Shown: piece by piece, positions 17,567-24,442 of the stretch
Layout of the letters: each line of letters opens with the position of its first letter
Numbering within the stretch: the first letter of the stretch is position 1
Program-made: the position numbers and the translations under genes
From: Paenibacillaceae bacterium GAS479
GTDB lineage: Bacteria > Bacillota > Bacilli > Paenibacillales > Paenibacillaceae
DNA: 64,000 bases
Direction: 5' to 3'
NCBI GenBank assembly: GCA_900105225.1
Contig: LT629764.1
Location: 1,231,501-1,295,500 of the forward strand
The notes under the pieces: generated by a model
Seen by the model: only the letters and a program-made list of their open reading frames with translations
The model's database searches: none
Told to the model about the DNA's origin: nothing

Positions 17567-18265
17567 CTAAAAGGCGTCTTTCGATCCGAAGAGAACGCCA
17601 ACCGTGCGGATCAGAATCTTTATGTCAAATCGAACGCTTCGTTGTTGTATGTATCGAACATCCAGCTCCACCATCTCCTGAAAGCTCAAGCTGTTCCTAC
17701 CGCTCACCTGCCAAAGTCCTGTGCATCCCGGCGTCACCTTGAGCCGCTGCTTATCAAACAAAGTGTATTCTACAACCTCACGAGGAAGGGGAGGACGCGG
17801 CCCGACCAAGGACATATTACCGATAATGACGTTCCACAGCTGCGGAAGCTCGTCAATGCTCGTTTTGCGAATGAAGCGGCCAACACGCGTTATGCGCGGA
17901 TCGTCCTTCATTTTGAACATGGCGCCCTGGATCTCGTTCTGTTCCAGCAACTGCGGCAGCAGCTCTTCGGCATTGGAGACCATTGAACGGAACTTATACA
18001 TGCGAAACGCTTTTTCACCCTTGCCTACCCGCTCCTGTGAGAAGAACACAGGCCCACGCCGATCCTCTAGCTTGATTAATACGGCCAGTAGAACAAATAA
18101 AGGCAACAGAAGAACAAGGCCTATCGTTGCCGCAATAATATCAATCGCGCGTTTCATCATTAAATAGCTTCGAATGCTCTTTTTTCCTTCTATTGCGTAA
18201 GAGGAATAATAGGTGTTCGAATCAAGCACCGCTTCGGCTTCCTTGCCATTCGGGTTCAGGCTCAA
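17567..18265 (-). CDS. Undecaprenyl-phosphate sugar phosphotransferase (priming enzyme)
   Basis: Starts repeat-unit synthesis by moving a sugar-1-phosphate to undecaprenyl phosphate at the membrane. The 232 residues have a short cytoplasmic start, one re-entrant hydrophobic helix (KRAIDIIAATIGLVLLLPLF, about 38-60) and the catalytic core: GPVFFSQERVGKGEKAFRMYKFRSM, the KMKDDPRITRVGRFIRKTSIDELPQLWNV region with the Asp-Glu pair, and LVGPRPPLPREV. This is the short WcaJ/EpsL-type form without the four-helix N-terminal domain. A TTG start at 18265 follows GGGGTGA with six bases between. With galU beside it, UDP-glucose is the likely donor, although UDP-galactose enzymes look similar. Confidence 0.92.
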   Translation of the reverse strand: MSLNPNGKEAEAVLDSNTYYSSYAIEGKKSIRSYLMMKRAIDIIAATIGLVLLLPLFVLLAVLIKLEDRRGPVFFSQERVGKGEKAFRMYKFRSMVSNAEELLPQLLEQNEIQGAMFKMKDDPRITRVGRFIRKTSIDELPQLWNVIIGNMSLVGPRPPLPREVVEYTLFDKQRLKVTPGCTGLWQVSGRNSLSFQEMVELDVRYIQQRSVRFDIKILIRTVGVLFGSKDAF

Positions 18266-18279
18266 CGATTATCACCCCG

Positions 18280-19173
18280 CTAGTTCGATTTGGAATTAGT
18301 AGTGGTATGTTCTTTCAGCAGCTCTTCTAGTGCGGTTAGCAGAGGATGTTTCAACTCTTCCTTGCGCAGCGCAAAATCAATTGTGGTCAGGATGAAGCCA
18401 AGCTTCTCCCCGACATCATAACGTTTGCCTTCAAAGTCATAGGCGTACACGCCTTGTGCCTCGTTCAACTTCTGAATCGCGTCGGTCAGCTGAATTTCCC
18501 CTCCGGCGCCAATTGTTTGCTCGCTAAGATAGTCAAAAATCTCCGGGGTAAACACATACCGGCCCATGATAGCCAGATTGGATGGTGCCTGACCTTTCGG
18601 CGGCTTCTCAACAAATCTTCTCACCTGAGCGAGCCGCCCCATAGTTTCGACAGGATCAACAATGCCGTAGCGGTCAGTCTGCTCGATGCCGACCGTCTGT
18701 ACCCCAATGACGGAACGTCCCGTTTCTTCGTACTGCTCAATCAGTTGACGGGTACACGGCACCTCGCCCTGCACAATATCATCTCCGAGCAATACAGCGA
18801 ACGGCTCATCCCCGATAAAATTCCGAGCGCACCATACGGCATGCCCCAGCCCTTTGGCTTCTTTTTGACGTATGTAATGAATTTCTACATTGGAAGATTT
18901 TTGGACCTCGCTCAACAGGTGAAGCTTGCCTTTCTCTAGCAGGCTGTGCTCCAGCTCAAAGGCAATATCAAAATGATCCTCGATCGCCCTTTTCCCCTTA
19001 CCTGTCACGATGATAATATCCTCAATTCCCGAAAGGATAGCCTCTTCTACGATGTATTGAATAGTCGGCTTGTCAACGATCGGCAGCATTTCCTTTGGCA
19101 TCGCTTTAGTCGCTGGCAGGAAGCGGGTTCCAAGGCCTGCTGCCGGGATAATAGCCTTACGGACTTTTTTCAT
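18280..19173 (-). CDS. galU: UTP-glucose-1-phosphate uridylyltransferase
   Basis: Makes UDP-glucose, needed by the priming transferase and by Ugd. The 297 residues begin [20 protein letters not shown], as in B. subtilis GtaB, with the nucleotide loop and [19 protein letters not shown]. Other signatures: [26 protein letters not shown] and the late DVGEKLGF. The ATG at 19173 is chosen over a GTG nine bases upstream because AGGTGAG stands in front of it. This is the first gene after the terminator and structured leader described below. Confidence 0.93.
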   Translation of the reverse strand: MKKVRKAIIPAAGLGTRFLPATKAMPKEMLPIVDKPTIQYIVEEAILSGIEDIIIVTGKGKRAIEDHFDIAFELEHSLLEKGKLHLLSEVQKSSNVEIHYIRQKEAKGLGHAVWCARNFIGDEPFAVLLGDDIVQGEVPCTRQLIEQYEETGRSVIGVQTVGIEQTDRYGIVDPVETMGRLAQVRRFVEKPPKGQAPSNLAIMGRYVFTPEIFDYLSEQTIGAGGEIQLTDAIQKLNEAQGVYAYDFEGKRYDVGEKLGFILTTIDFALRKEELKHPLLTALEELLKEHTTTNSKSN

Positions 19174-19239
19174 ATCACTCACCTATCCTTGTCTTTTTCT
19201 CTATTTTTTCTTCTATTCCCATAGGGAAGAAATGCAAAA

Positions 19240-19280
19240 AAAACGAGCTACGTTTCGATTTGAAACATAACCCGTTTTTA
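19240..19280 (-). terminator. Intrinsic terminator/attenuator ahead of galU
   Basis: Read on the minus strand, a hairpin with inner arms GTTTC/GAAAC and outer CGGGT/GCTCG-like pairing ends in a run of eight T about 70 bases before galU. It separates pilZ-cpsC-cpsD from the rest of the EPS operon, so transcription of the main cluster needs read-through or a second promoter. Confidence 0.65.
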
Positions 19281-19320
19281 TTGATTTATTCCAATAATCA
19301 ATTTTTTGTAGGATAAAAAA

Positions 19321-19445
19321 ATAGGGCATTAAACCCCGCCTCACACTATACCATCGACGATTTACGTCTAAGGTCCGCTGTCGAACCCACAGTATAACCG
19401 AGTGCCTACAGTGATAGAGGTGCGGTAGGCATTACCTGTGACCGT
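19321..19445 (-). ncRNA. Structured leader between cpsD and galU; candidate EAR/epsC antitermination RNA
   Basis: A compact set of complementary segments fills the gap: TGCCTAC/GTAGGCA (19403-19409 with 19425-19431) inside CACAG/CTGTG (19388-19392 with 19436-19440), GACG/CGTC (19356-19359 with 19365-19368), and a short GGG/CCC hairpin at 19324-19337. The loop of the first helix holds CCTC, which could pair with GAGG further 3' as a pseudoknot. The place, between the second (kinase) and third gene of an EPS operon and just before a terminator, is exactly where the EAR (epsC) element of Bacillales acts to let polymerase pass terminators. The assignment is by position and structure; I could not compare with the consensus. 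Confidence 0.55.
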
Positions 19446-19474
19446 GAAATTAACTTCAACTAACTTTTGAAAAC

Positions 19475-20167
19475 TTATTTGGCTTCGGCGCCGTAATAGT
19501 AATAGTTGTACTTATCACCCTTGCGGCTCTTCGTATTATTGAGCACGACACCCAGAATCCGGGCATGCACATGCTCCAAATTTGCCTTTGCTTTTCGAAC
19601 CAGCTCACTTTTGACCTTGCCGGCTTGCACGACTAACAGCACTCCCTGGCACATCGCGGACACGATAAGCGAATCCGTCACCGCCAGAACCGGCGGCGTA
19701 TCGAAGATTACAACGTCGTAGTCAGCTTTGAACTCTTCAAGAATAGTCTTCATGCTCTGAGAAGCGAGCAGTTCAGAAGGATTCGGCGGTACCGGGCCCG
19801 AGGTCAAGACAAACAGATTCTCGACCATCGTGTCTTGAACGGCATCCTGCACGTGGCATTGACCGGAAACGACGGTCGATAACCCTACTCTGTTGGAGAC
19901 GTTGAATACTTTGAACACAGATGGTTTGCGCAGATCGGCATCAATCAGCAAAACCTTTTTGCCTTCCTGGGCATAAGTAACAGCCAGATTAGAGGCGGTT
20001 GTGCTTTTCCCTTCCCCGGGATTGGCCGAGGCGACCATCATGATCTTGATCGGCTCGTCAAAAGAAGAGAACTGAATATTTGTCCGCAGCGAACGATAGG
20101 CTTCCGATATCGGCGACTTGGGCTCATAGAAGGTAACAAGACCGGAATTATTGGTTGAGCGTGGCAT
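19475..20167 (-). CDS. cpsD: CpsD/CapB-type tyrosine kinase (BY-kinase)
   Basis: Cytoplasmic ATPase domain of the two-part polysaccharide co-polymerase; it autophosphorylates on C-terminal tyrosines and controls chain length and export. The 230 residues contain Walker A (ANPGEGKSTTASNLA, about 47-61), Walker A' (LLIDADLRKP), Walker B (DVVIFDTPP) and a C-terminal tyrosine cluster (YNYYYYG). The PISEAYRSLRTNIQFS start is the usual CapB pattern. It overlaps cpsC by 20 bases, as usual for this pair, whose C-terminus is needed to activate the kinase. It could also phosphorylate Ugd, as in B. subtilis, but that is inference. Confidence 0.93.
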   Translation of the reverse strand: MPRSTNNSGLVTFYEPKSPISEAYRSLRTNIQFSSFDEPIKIMMVASANPGEGKSTTASNLAVTYAQEGKKVLLIDADLRKPSVFKVFNVSNRVGLSTVVSGQCHVQDAVQDTMVENLFVLTSGPVPPNPSELLASQSMKTILEEFKADYDVVIFDTPPVLAVTDSLIVSAMCQGVLLVVQAGKVKSELVRKAKANLEHVHARILGVVLNNTKSRKGDKYNYYYYGAEAK

Positions 20168-20900
20168 AGGAGCCCTCCCCTACCTTTTTTGGCGTTGAAG
20201 CAGATGTCTTGTGAGACCGTGTACCGTATTTGTCTATCTTCGTAATAAGTGCCAGCATGGGGAGCTCCAGCTCTTTCTCTACATCTCTCTCTGTCTTGAT
20301 CGTGTCATCCATATAATGAAGCAAGAATACAAGACCTACCGAGAGCATGAACGAAACGACAAACGCAATGAAAATAAGCACAATCGGGCTAGTATTAATA
20401 CTCATAGCAGGCGCATTAACATCTGCTTTATTAAGAATGGTCACATTATCGACCTTCATGATTTCCGGGTTTGTGGTGCGGAAGGTTTCGGCAATGGCAT
20501 TAACCGCCTTGGCCGCTTGCTCATAGGAGGTACTAACGAAGGTTAGATCCATGACCTGGGATTCAGCGGAGGAACCGATGCCAAGTCCGCCGCGCAGCTG
20601 ATCCGCGCTCAGCTTGAGATCGGGGAAGTTGTTAGCAACTTTGTTCAGAATCGCAAAAGATTGTATAATTTCTTTATACGAGTTGATTACCGTGATATTG
20701 GTTTGCATCGTGCTTAAATCCAGCATTGATGTACCCTGAAACTCGAACGCCTGATTAACGATGAGCTTGGCTGAAGCCTGATAGACCGGCGTGGTATAGA
20801 GAAAGCTTTTCACTCCTGTCGCCACGCATGCCAGTAACACGATGGTGACGATGAGCCATTTGCGCTTGGCCAATATGCTTAGATACTCTTTCAGTTCCAC
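20148..20900 (-). CDS. cpsC: CpsC/Wzz-type chain-length and kinase-activating membrane protein
   Basis: Membrane partner of the CpsD kinase. The 250 residues begin ELKEYLSILAKRKW, the typical Wzz start, then membrane segment 1 (about 15-33), a largely extracellular domain (34-175) with ASAKLIVNQ and NSYKEIIQS, membrane segment 2 (about 177-200) and a short cytoplasmic tail that would contact CpsD. The Pro-rich segment before the second membrane helix is present as PAMSINTSP. The GTG start at 20900 follows GGAGG with seven bases between. Confidence 0.92.
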   Translation of the reverse strand: MELKEYLSILAKRKWLIVTIVLLACVATGVKSFLYTTPVYQASAKLIVNQAFEFQGTSMLDLSTMQTNITVINSYKEIIQSFAILNKVANNFPDLKLSADQLRGGLGIGSSAESQVMDLTFVSTSYEQAAKAVNAIAETFRTTNPEIMKVDNVTILNKADVNAPAMSINTSPIVLIFIAFVVSFMLSVGLVFLLHYMDDTIKTERDVEKELELPMLALITKIDKYGTRSHKTSASTPKKVGEGSYATLNQ

Positions 20901-20926
20901 GTTAGGGCCTCCATTATGTAAATTTG

Positions 20927-21346
20927 TCAGTTCCGATAAAGATAGTGGACTTTATGTGTGGGAAGAGTTGGCTGATGGCGTAAAGTCCACTCATTCAGCT
21001 CCTTCATCCATTCCGTTCGGGGAATCGATAACTCGATAATCCTAAGTTCATACACATAGAGGTAATTTTGCTTCGTTCGTGAGGTAACGATACCGGACAA
21101 CTGAACATACTTGCGGCCTAATCGCAGGTTGAAGTCGAGCCGGTATTGGTCATGGACCGGGAAACGGAGTGTTGTGGAGAATTCCAGTTCATCCGTGCTC
21201 ATATGCTGTAAGAGGACTTTCCTTGAGCCGGATTCGACTGCCTCTCCCCTAACCTGCGAGATGTGAAGATCAGCAAGCAACTGATGATTCAACCGCAATC
21301 GGGGAATTGCGTCAGCGCGATTCTCCATATTCCGACGCTCAACCAT
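20927..21346 (-). CDS. PilZ-like domain protein, first gene of the EPS operon
   Basis: A 139-residue soluble protein whose middle reads like a PilZ barrel: RKVLLQHMSTDELEFST in the place of the D/N-x-S-x-x-G motif, then RFPVHDQYRLDFNLRL, LSGIVTSRTKQNYLYVYELRI. Both c-di-GMP signatures are weak: the N-terminal Arg motif is at best RLRLN, and the second motif has M-S-T-D-E rather than D-x-S-x-x-G. So it may be a degenerate PilZ that no longer binds c-di-GMP or binds another partner. Its position as first gene before cpsC suggests it senses or scaffolds EPS production. GGAGGTGA precedes the ATG. Confidence 0.65.
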   Translation of the reverse strand: MVERRNMENRADAIPRLRLNHQLLADLHISQVRGEAVESGSRKVLLQHMSTDELEFSTTLRFPVHDQYRLDFNLRLGRKYVQLSGIVTSRTKQNYLYVYELRIIELSIPRTEWMKELNEWTLRHQPTLPTHKVHYLYRN

Positions 21347-21418
21347 GATTCACCTCCGACAAATACCGCCGGGCTAAGGTATAAAACGGAGGCCAGCGGG
21401 CTAGAATGATATTCAAAT

Positions 21419-21433
21419 GATACATTTTGTATC
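21419..21433. promoter_or_regulatory. GATACA-TTT-TGTATC operator, likely site of the adjacent XRE repressor
   Basis: A perfect 15-base palindrome just downstream of the EPS transcription start. The same half-site recurs inside the promoter spacer (GATACA at 21454-21459) and near the regulator gene (TGTATC at 21513-21518). It closely resembles the GATACA-type operators bound by Xre-family repressors such as that of PBSX. Sites between the two divergent genes suggest joint control of EPS and of the regulator itself. Confidence 0.65.
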
Positions 21434-21446
21434 TTTAACATCTCCA

Positions 21447-21475
21447 ACTTTACGATACAATACGTAACATGTCAA
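21447..21475 (-). promoter_or_regulatory. Sigma-A promoter of the EPS operon
   Basis: On the minus strand: -35 TTGACA (21470-21475), 17-base spacer, -10 TAAAGT (21447-21452), giving a start near 21440, about 95 bases before the PilZ-like gene. The -35 box is a perfect consensus, as expected for a promoter held down by a repressor; a GATACA half-site lies in the spacer. Confidence 0.8.
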
Positions 21476-21582
21476 GGGGTTTTCACGTTCGTTTTCAAAA
21501 ATTGCGTCTTTTTGTATCATTCCTTTGAGGTTGAGCATTTCCGTATTAAACTTGAATATATAGAGAGTTAGGAGGTACGTAA

Positions 21583-21951
21583 GTGGACATTGGATCTCGG
21601 CTTGCAAGTCTGAGGGAACAGCGCGGATGGACTCAGGAACAGACTTCCCAGTCGCTTGGAATATCCCGCGCAGCCTTGAGTCACTACGAAAAAAACCGAC
21701 GTGAGCCGGATACAGATACGCTCGCTAAATTTGCCGATATTTATCAAGTGTCCATCGACTATTTGGTGGGAAGAACTGACAATCCGGAGTCAACGCTTGA
21801 TGCGGATGTGAGGGACTTTGCCGGCAGCATCGAGCTGTCCGATGGGGAGATATTGGAGAAGTTCGCATTCTCCATCGACGGCAGCCCACTTACGACGGAG
21901 GAGTCCAAGATGTTTATTGCTTTTATTCGGGCTAACCGTTCAATGAAATAA
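21583..21951 (+). CDS. XRE-family transcriptional regulator (SinR-like placement)
   Basis: A 122-residue repressor-type protein with a helix-turn-helix in residues 1-60 (IGSRLASLREQRGWTQEQTSQSLGISRAALSHYEKNRREPD), ending in TLAKFADIYQVSIDYLVGRTD, the standard XRE layout. The C-terminal half (LSDGEILEKFAFSIDGSPLTTEESKMFIAFIRA) is a short helical segment common in Paenibacillus XRE proteins and probably used for dimerisation. GTG start after AGGAGGT. It is divergent from the EPS operon with GATACA palindromes between, so it is the likely repressor of EPS and of itself, as SinR is for eps in B. subtilis; whether it is a true SinR orthologue is not shown. Confidence 0.85.
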   Translation: MDIGSRLASLREQRGWTQEQTSQSLGISRAALSHYEKNRREPDTDTLAKFADIYQVSIDYLVGRTDNPESTLDADVRDFAGSIELSDGEILEKFAFSIDGSPLTTEESKMFIAFIRANRSMK

Positions 21952-21967
21952 TATGGAATAACTTTTC

Positions 21968-21997
21968 AAAAAACCTGCTTATATGCAGGTTTTTTTT
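21968..21997 (+). terminator. Intrinsic terminator after the XRE gene
   Basis: AAAAACCTGC pairs with GCAGGTTTTT across a six-base loop and runs into eight T on the plus strand, 17 bases after the stop codon. Confidence 0.9.
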
Positions 21998-22207
21998 AAT
22001 TCCCCTTCCTCTTATTATATATAGATAATTTGAATCACTTTAGACATTTTACTGATTCCTCAGTCCCAATTCGACAAATCTTCCTGTTTTATTCTGTCAA
22101 TATAATCTCACATTCCGACAGTCTTTGCGTCCTTGGTCAGATATACTTTATCCTATGTTCCCAATACGTAGAGAAAAAATATAGGAAACGGGAGTGGAAT
22201 ACAGGAC

Positions 22208-22381
22208 ATGGATAACAAGCATCAAGAGAAAAACGAGAAAACTCCTGTGAAGGTATTGGATGTACGACAAGTGCTAGAGCAGCTCGGTTTTGATCCGACA
22301 GCAGCTATTAAAGAAATCTTCGGAAACCGGAACCAATCGAGTGAAGTACAGGATGACCGCGACTCCCCCAAACGGATTTGA
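22208..22381 (+). CDS. Small hypothetical protein (57 residues)
   Basis: A short frame not explained by a larger gene. It begins MDNKHQEKNEK, then has an amphipathic stretch VLDVRQVLEQLGFDPTAAI followed by KEIFGN, and ends in a charged tail. The core looks like a short helix-turn-helix-sized bundle, but I recognise no family. A modest ribosome site (GGGAGTGG or CAGGA) precedes the ATG. It follows the XRE gene on the same strand after a terminator; SinI-like anti-repressors occupy this kind of position next to SinR, but there is no clear SinI sequence similarity, so function is unknown. Confidence 0.5.
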   Translation: MDNKHQEKNEKTPVKVLDVRQVLEQLGFDPTAAIKEIFGNRNQSSEVQDDRDSPKRI

Positions 22382-22529
22382 TGTCGTAAACCTTTGCCCT
22401 TCTTAAGGCCTCTTTCCCCCTAGAAGCATGCCTTACAAATGAGTTCAAGCCGATCAGTTGTTCCTCGCTGCATATTAATGTTACATACCGTATATATCCA
22501 CCAGATACATATCGTTTCAAAGCTTCTTA

Positions 22530-22581
22530 GAAAATAAATAGACAGCTTCGGAGTAATTCCCGGAGCTGTCTATTTATTTTC
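22530..22581. terminator. Strong bidirectional hairpin terminator
   Basis: An 18-base arm (GAAAATAAATAGACAGCT, 22530-22547) pairs perfectly with 22564-22581. The base of the stem is A/T-rich on both strands, so it can end transcription of the small plus-strand gene and of the CBM9-like minus-strand gene. Confidence 0.8.
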
Positions 22582-22612
22582 CATCCATTTCAGACGGTCT
22601 ATTCGCTTAGAA

Positions 22613-23632
22613 TTATGATACCCACACTCTGCTATCTTCGCGTATATGAACCTGTTCACCAGATGCCAACCTAGCGGAAATGTGGAACATTTCTTTGGCA
22701 GCCTCCAGATGAGGCTCAATGGTCCAGCTATCATCGCTCATCAATGCAGAAAGATTATCGCAAAACTGTCCATGCTCCGCATAGTGCTTCCGTTGCCGGT
22801 AGTACAGCTTACGCAGCTCCCATTTTGCAATCTCCACCTGCGGGAGTTTAGTGTCCATCGGCTGATCGCCTTCCGCGAACCACACTAACCCCCATAGTTC
22901 CGGATAATGCATATTAATAATGCCCATAGGAGACCATACCCAGTTTTCTTCAGGCAGCGATTTCCCTGTTGCTTCATTTTTACGCTTCACGTACTGCCCA
23001 TCTACAATATCTGTATGCCATTCTACGCGGGAGAAGTTAACTCTCCAATATTCCCCGGCTTCCGGCGGGCGTCCGTTTTTGGCGCACTCTTTCAAAGCGC
23101 TCCATGGCATCGCTACTTCAAGGGACCATTTACGGTTCGCAGAACCCGGCTTGTTGATCTCTCCATCTATATGTACGGCTGTTTTGAGGCCGTGGATGTC
23201 CCATCCGTTCACCGGAGGCCCGCCGTCCCGGTAAGGCTTAACGAGCAGAAGATCCCATACCGTATTGAAGGCGTTCATCTCAAACTCATAGTACTGGTGG
23301 GTATCTCCGTCCGGATCGATGAAGATCTCGAAGTCATTATCATAAAAAATGACCGAATCCCTTTCGGTCAGCGTTGCCCAAATTTCATCTTCAATGAGCT
23401 CTGCTCCAAAATAAAAGTATTCGTCGTCCCACGCCATTTTGACACGAGTCTGTTTGGTCGGCTTCGGCCGCAGATCGCCTTCAATATCAACAAAATCATC
23501 GGTCCACGGAACCTGTGACCAGAATGGCTTGTCCAGACGGCCATCTAATACGAGTGGCTCGCTCGACTTCCTGCATACATAATGTTTTGGATCAAAAACA
23601 AGACTTGGTTCAGGCACGTTGTCGTAAGACAT
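22613..23632 (-). CDS. CBM9-like (DOMON-type) carbohydrate-binding protein
   Basis: A 339-residue protein whose first 220 residues read as a family 9-like carbohydrate-binding domain: PLVLDGRLDKPFWSQVPWTDDFVDIEG, KMAWDDEYFYFGAEL, the YDNDFEIFIDPDGDTHQYYEFEMNA signature divided over two strands, then WSLEVAMPWSAL and EYWRVNFSRVEW. The C-terminal part (NMHYPELWG and on) is typical of the stand-alone cytoplasmic 'carbohydrate-binding family 9-like' proteins. There is no signal peptide, so it acts inside the cell; catalytic activity is unknown. AGGAGG precedes the ATG. It lies near other glycan-use genes but in its own transcription unit. Confidence 0.85.
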   Translation of the reverse strand: MSYDNVPEPSLVFDPKHYVCRKSSEPLVLDGRLDKPFWSQVPWTDDFVDIEGDLRPKPTKQTRVKMAWDDEYFYFGAELIEDEIWATLTERDSVIFYDNDFEIFIDPDGDTHQYYEFEMNAFNTVWDLLLVKPYRDGGPPVNGWDIHGLKTAVHIDGEINKPGSANRKWSLEVAMPWSALKECAKNGRPPEAGEYWRVNFSRVEWHTDIVDGQYVKRKNEATGKSLPEENWVWSPMGIINMHYPELWGLVWFAEGDQPMDTKLPQVEIAKWELRKLYYRQRKHYAEHGQFCDNLSALMSDDSWTIEPHLEAAKEMFHISARLASGEQVHIREDSRVWVS

Positions 23633-23747
23633 GGATCATTCCTCCTGCTCTCATTCGTTTTAATTTGTTAGGTGAATTCAGCTGGGATTTTAACCTAACA
23701 AATCCTGTTTGGCGAGAACATTGTATCATGAACGGCTTGATGGTAAA

Positions 23748-24209
23748 TCAAAAAAGCGGCCCTTTGAAACCATTGAGCCGAGCAATCATACCGATTTGAC
23801 CAGCATGATACGCCTCATGGGTAAACACGTGGTGAAATAACCATCTCCAAGTTGGAGTGGAAGGCGGAGCCCAGCCATCTGAAAACTCGGGTACTTGTAT
23901 AATTGAAAGTAACTCTGCTTGTGAAATCGTACGCAATACTTCGTCTATTTGTTTACGAATGTCCACATATGCCGCCAGTATCTCCTGTGGGAGGGAAGTG
24001 CTAGTTATGGCAAGGACAGGAGCACCTTTTAACCCGATTTGGTTTACCCAATGATCTTCACTTAGGGCGATATGAGAAATAACCCAGGCAATATTATTTG
24101 GATATCCTTGATTTGTAGCAGTCCACTGATCTTCATTAAGATTTTTGAGATAAGGTATCAAAACCTTTCTCACATCATTTCTATAAGGAAACAATTCCAT
24201 TTCAAGCAT
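23748..24209 (-). CDS. DinB-family protein (putative metal-dependent thiol transferase fold)
   Basis: A 153-residue four-helix-bundle protein. The three metal-ligand histidines expected of DinB/YfiT proteins are present: ISHIALSEDHW in helix 2 and HHVFTHEAYHAGQI in the last helix. Members are often induced by DNA damage or act as bacillithiol/mycothiol transferases; the exact role here is not shown. The ATG at 24209 follows AAGGTGG with eight bases between. An in-frame GTG at 24221 overlaps that ribosome site and is rejected. It stands alone between terminator-like hairpins. Confidence 0.82.
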   Translation of the reverse strand: MLEMELFPYRNDVRKVLIPYLKNLNEDQWTATNQGYPNNIAWVISHIALSEDHWVNQIGLKGAPVLAITSTSLPQEILAAYVDIRKQIDEVLRTISQAELLSIIQVPEFSDGWAPPSTPTWRWLFHHVFTHEAYHAGQIGMIARLNGFKGPLF

Positions 24210-24331
24210 TATAAACTCCACCTTAGTGAATAGATTTACTTACAAACTATACTACAGAAACTTGCTTAGTTATTTTTAATAAAATAGTCAGTCGGTGGAG
24301 AAAAACCAAACCACGCACGCTGAAACAAACA

Positions 24332-24419
24332 ACGACGCCAAATGTTACGCCCTCATTAGAAGCGTTCGCCTTTGACGTCGTATTTTTAACCATTATGGAC
24401 AGCGATCGGTAAGCCGATC
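24332..24419. terminator. Two hairpins between the DinB gene and the GH43 gene
   Basis: ACGACGCCAAA (24332-24342) pairs with TTTGACGTCGT (24371-24381) with one mismatch, followed on the plus strand by five T. A second hairpin, GATCGG/CCGATC (24404-24419), lies just after the GH43 stop on the minus strand. Together they can end the GH43 transcript. The segment around 24354-24380 resembles part of the repeat upstream of that gene near 26190. Confidence 0.5.
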
Positions 24420-24442
24420 TTTAGTACTATTTCACCGTAATT

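Noticed and set aside
21413-21607. 64-codon minus-strand frame
   Set aside because: It would cover the EPS promoter and operators; composition is that of a regulatory region and no family is seen.
22308-22520. 70-codon minus-strand frame
   Set aside because: Overlaps the small plus-strand gene and has no ribosome site or recognisable motif.
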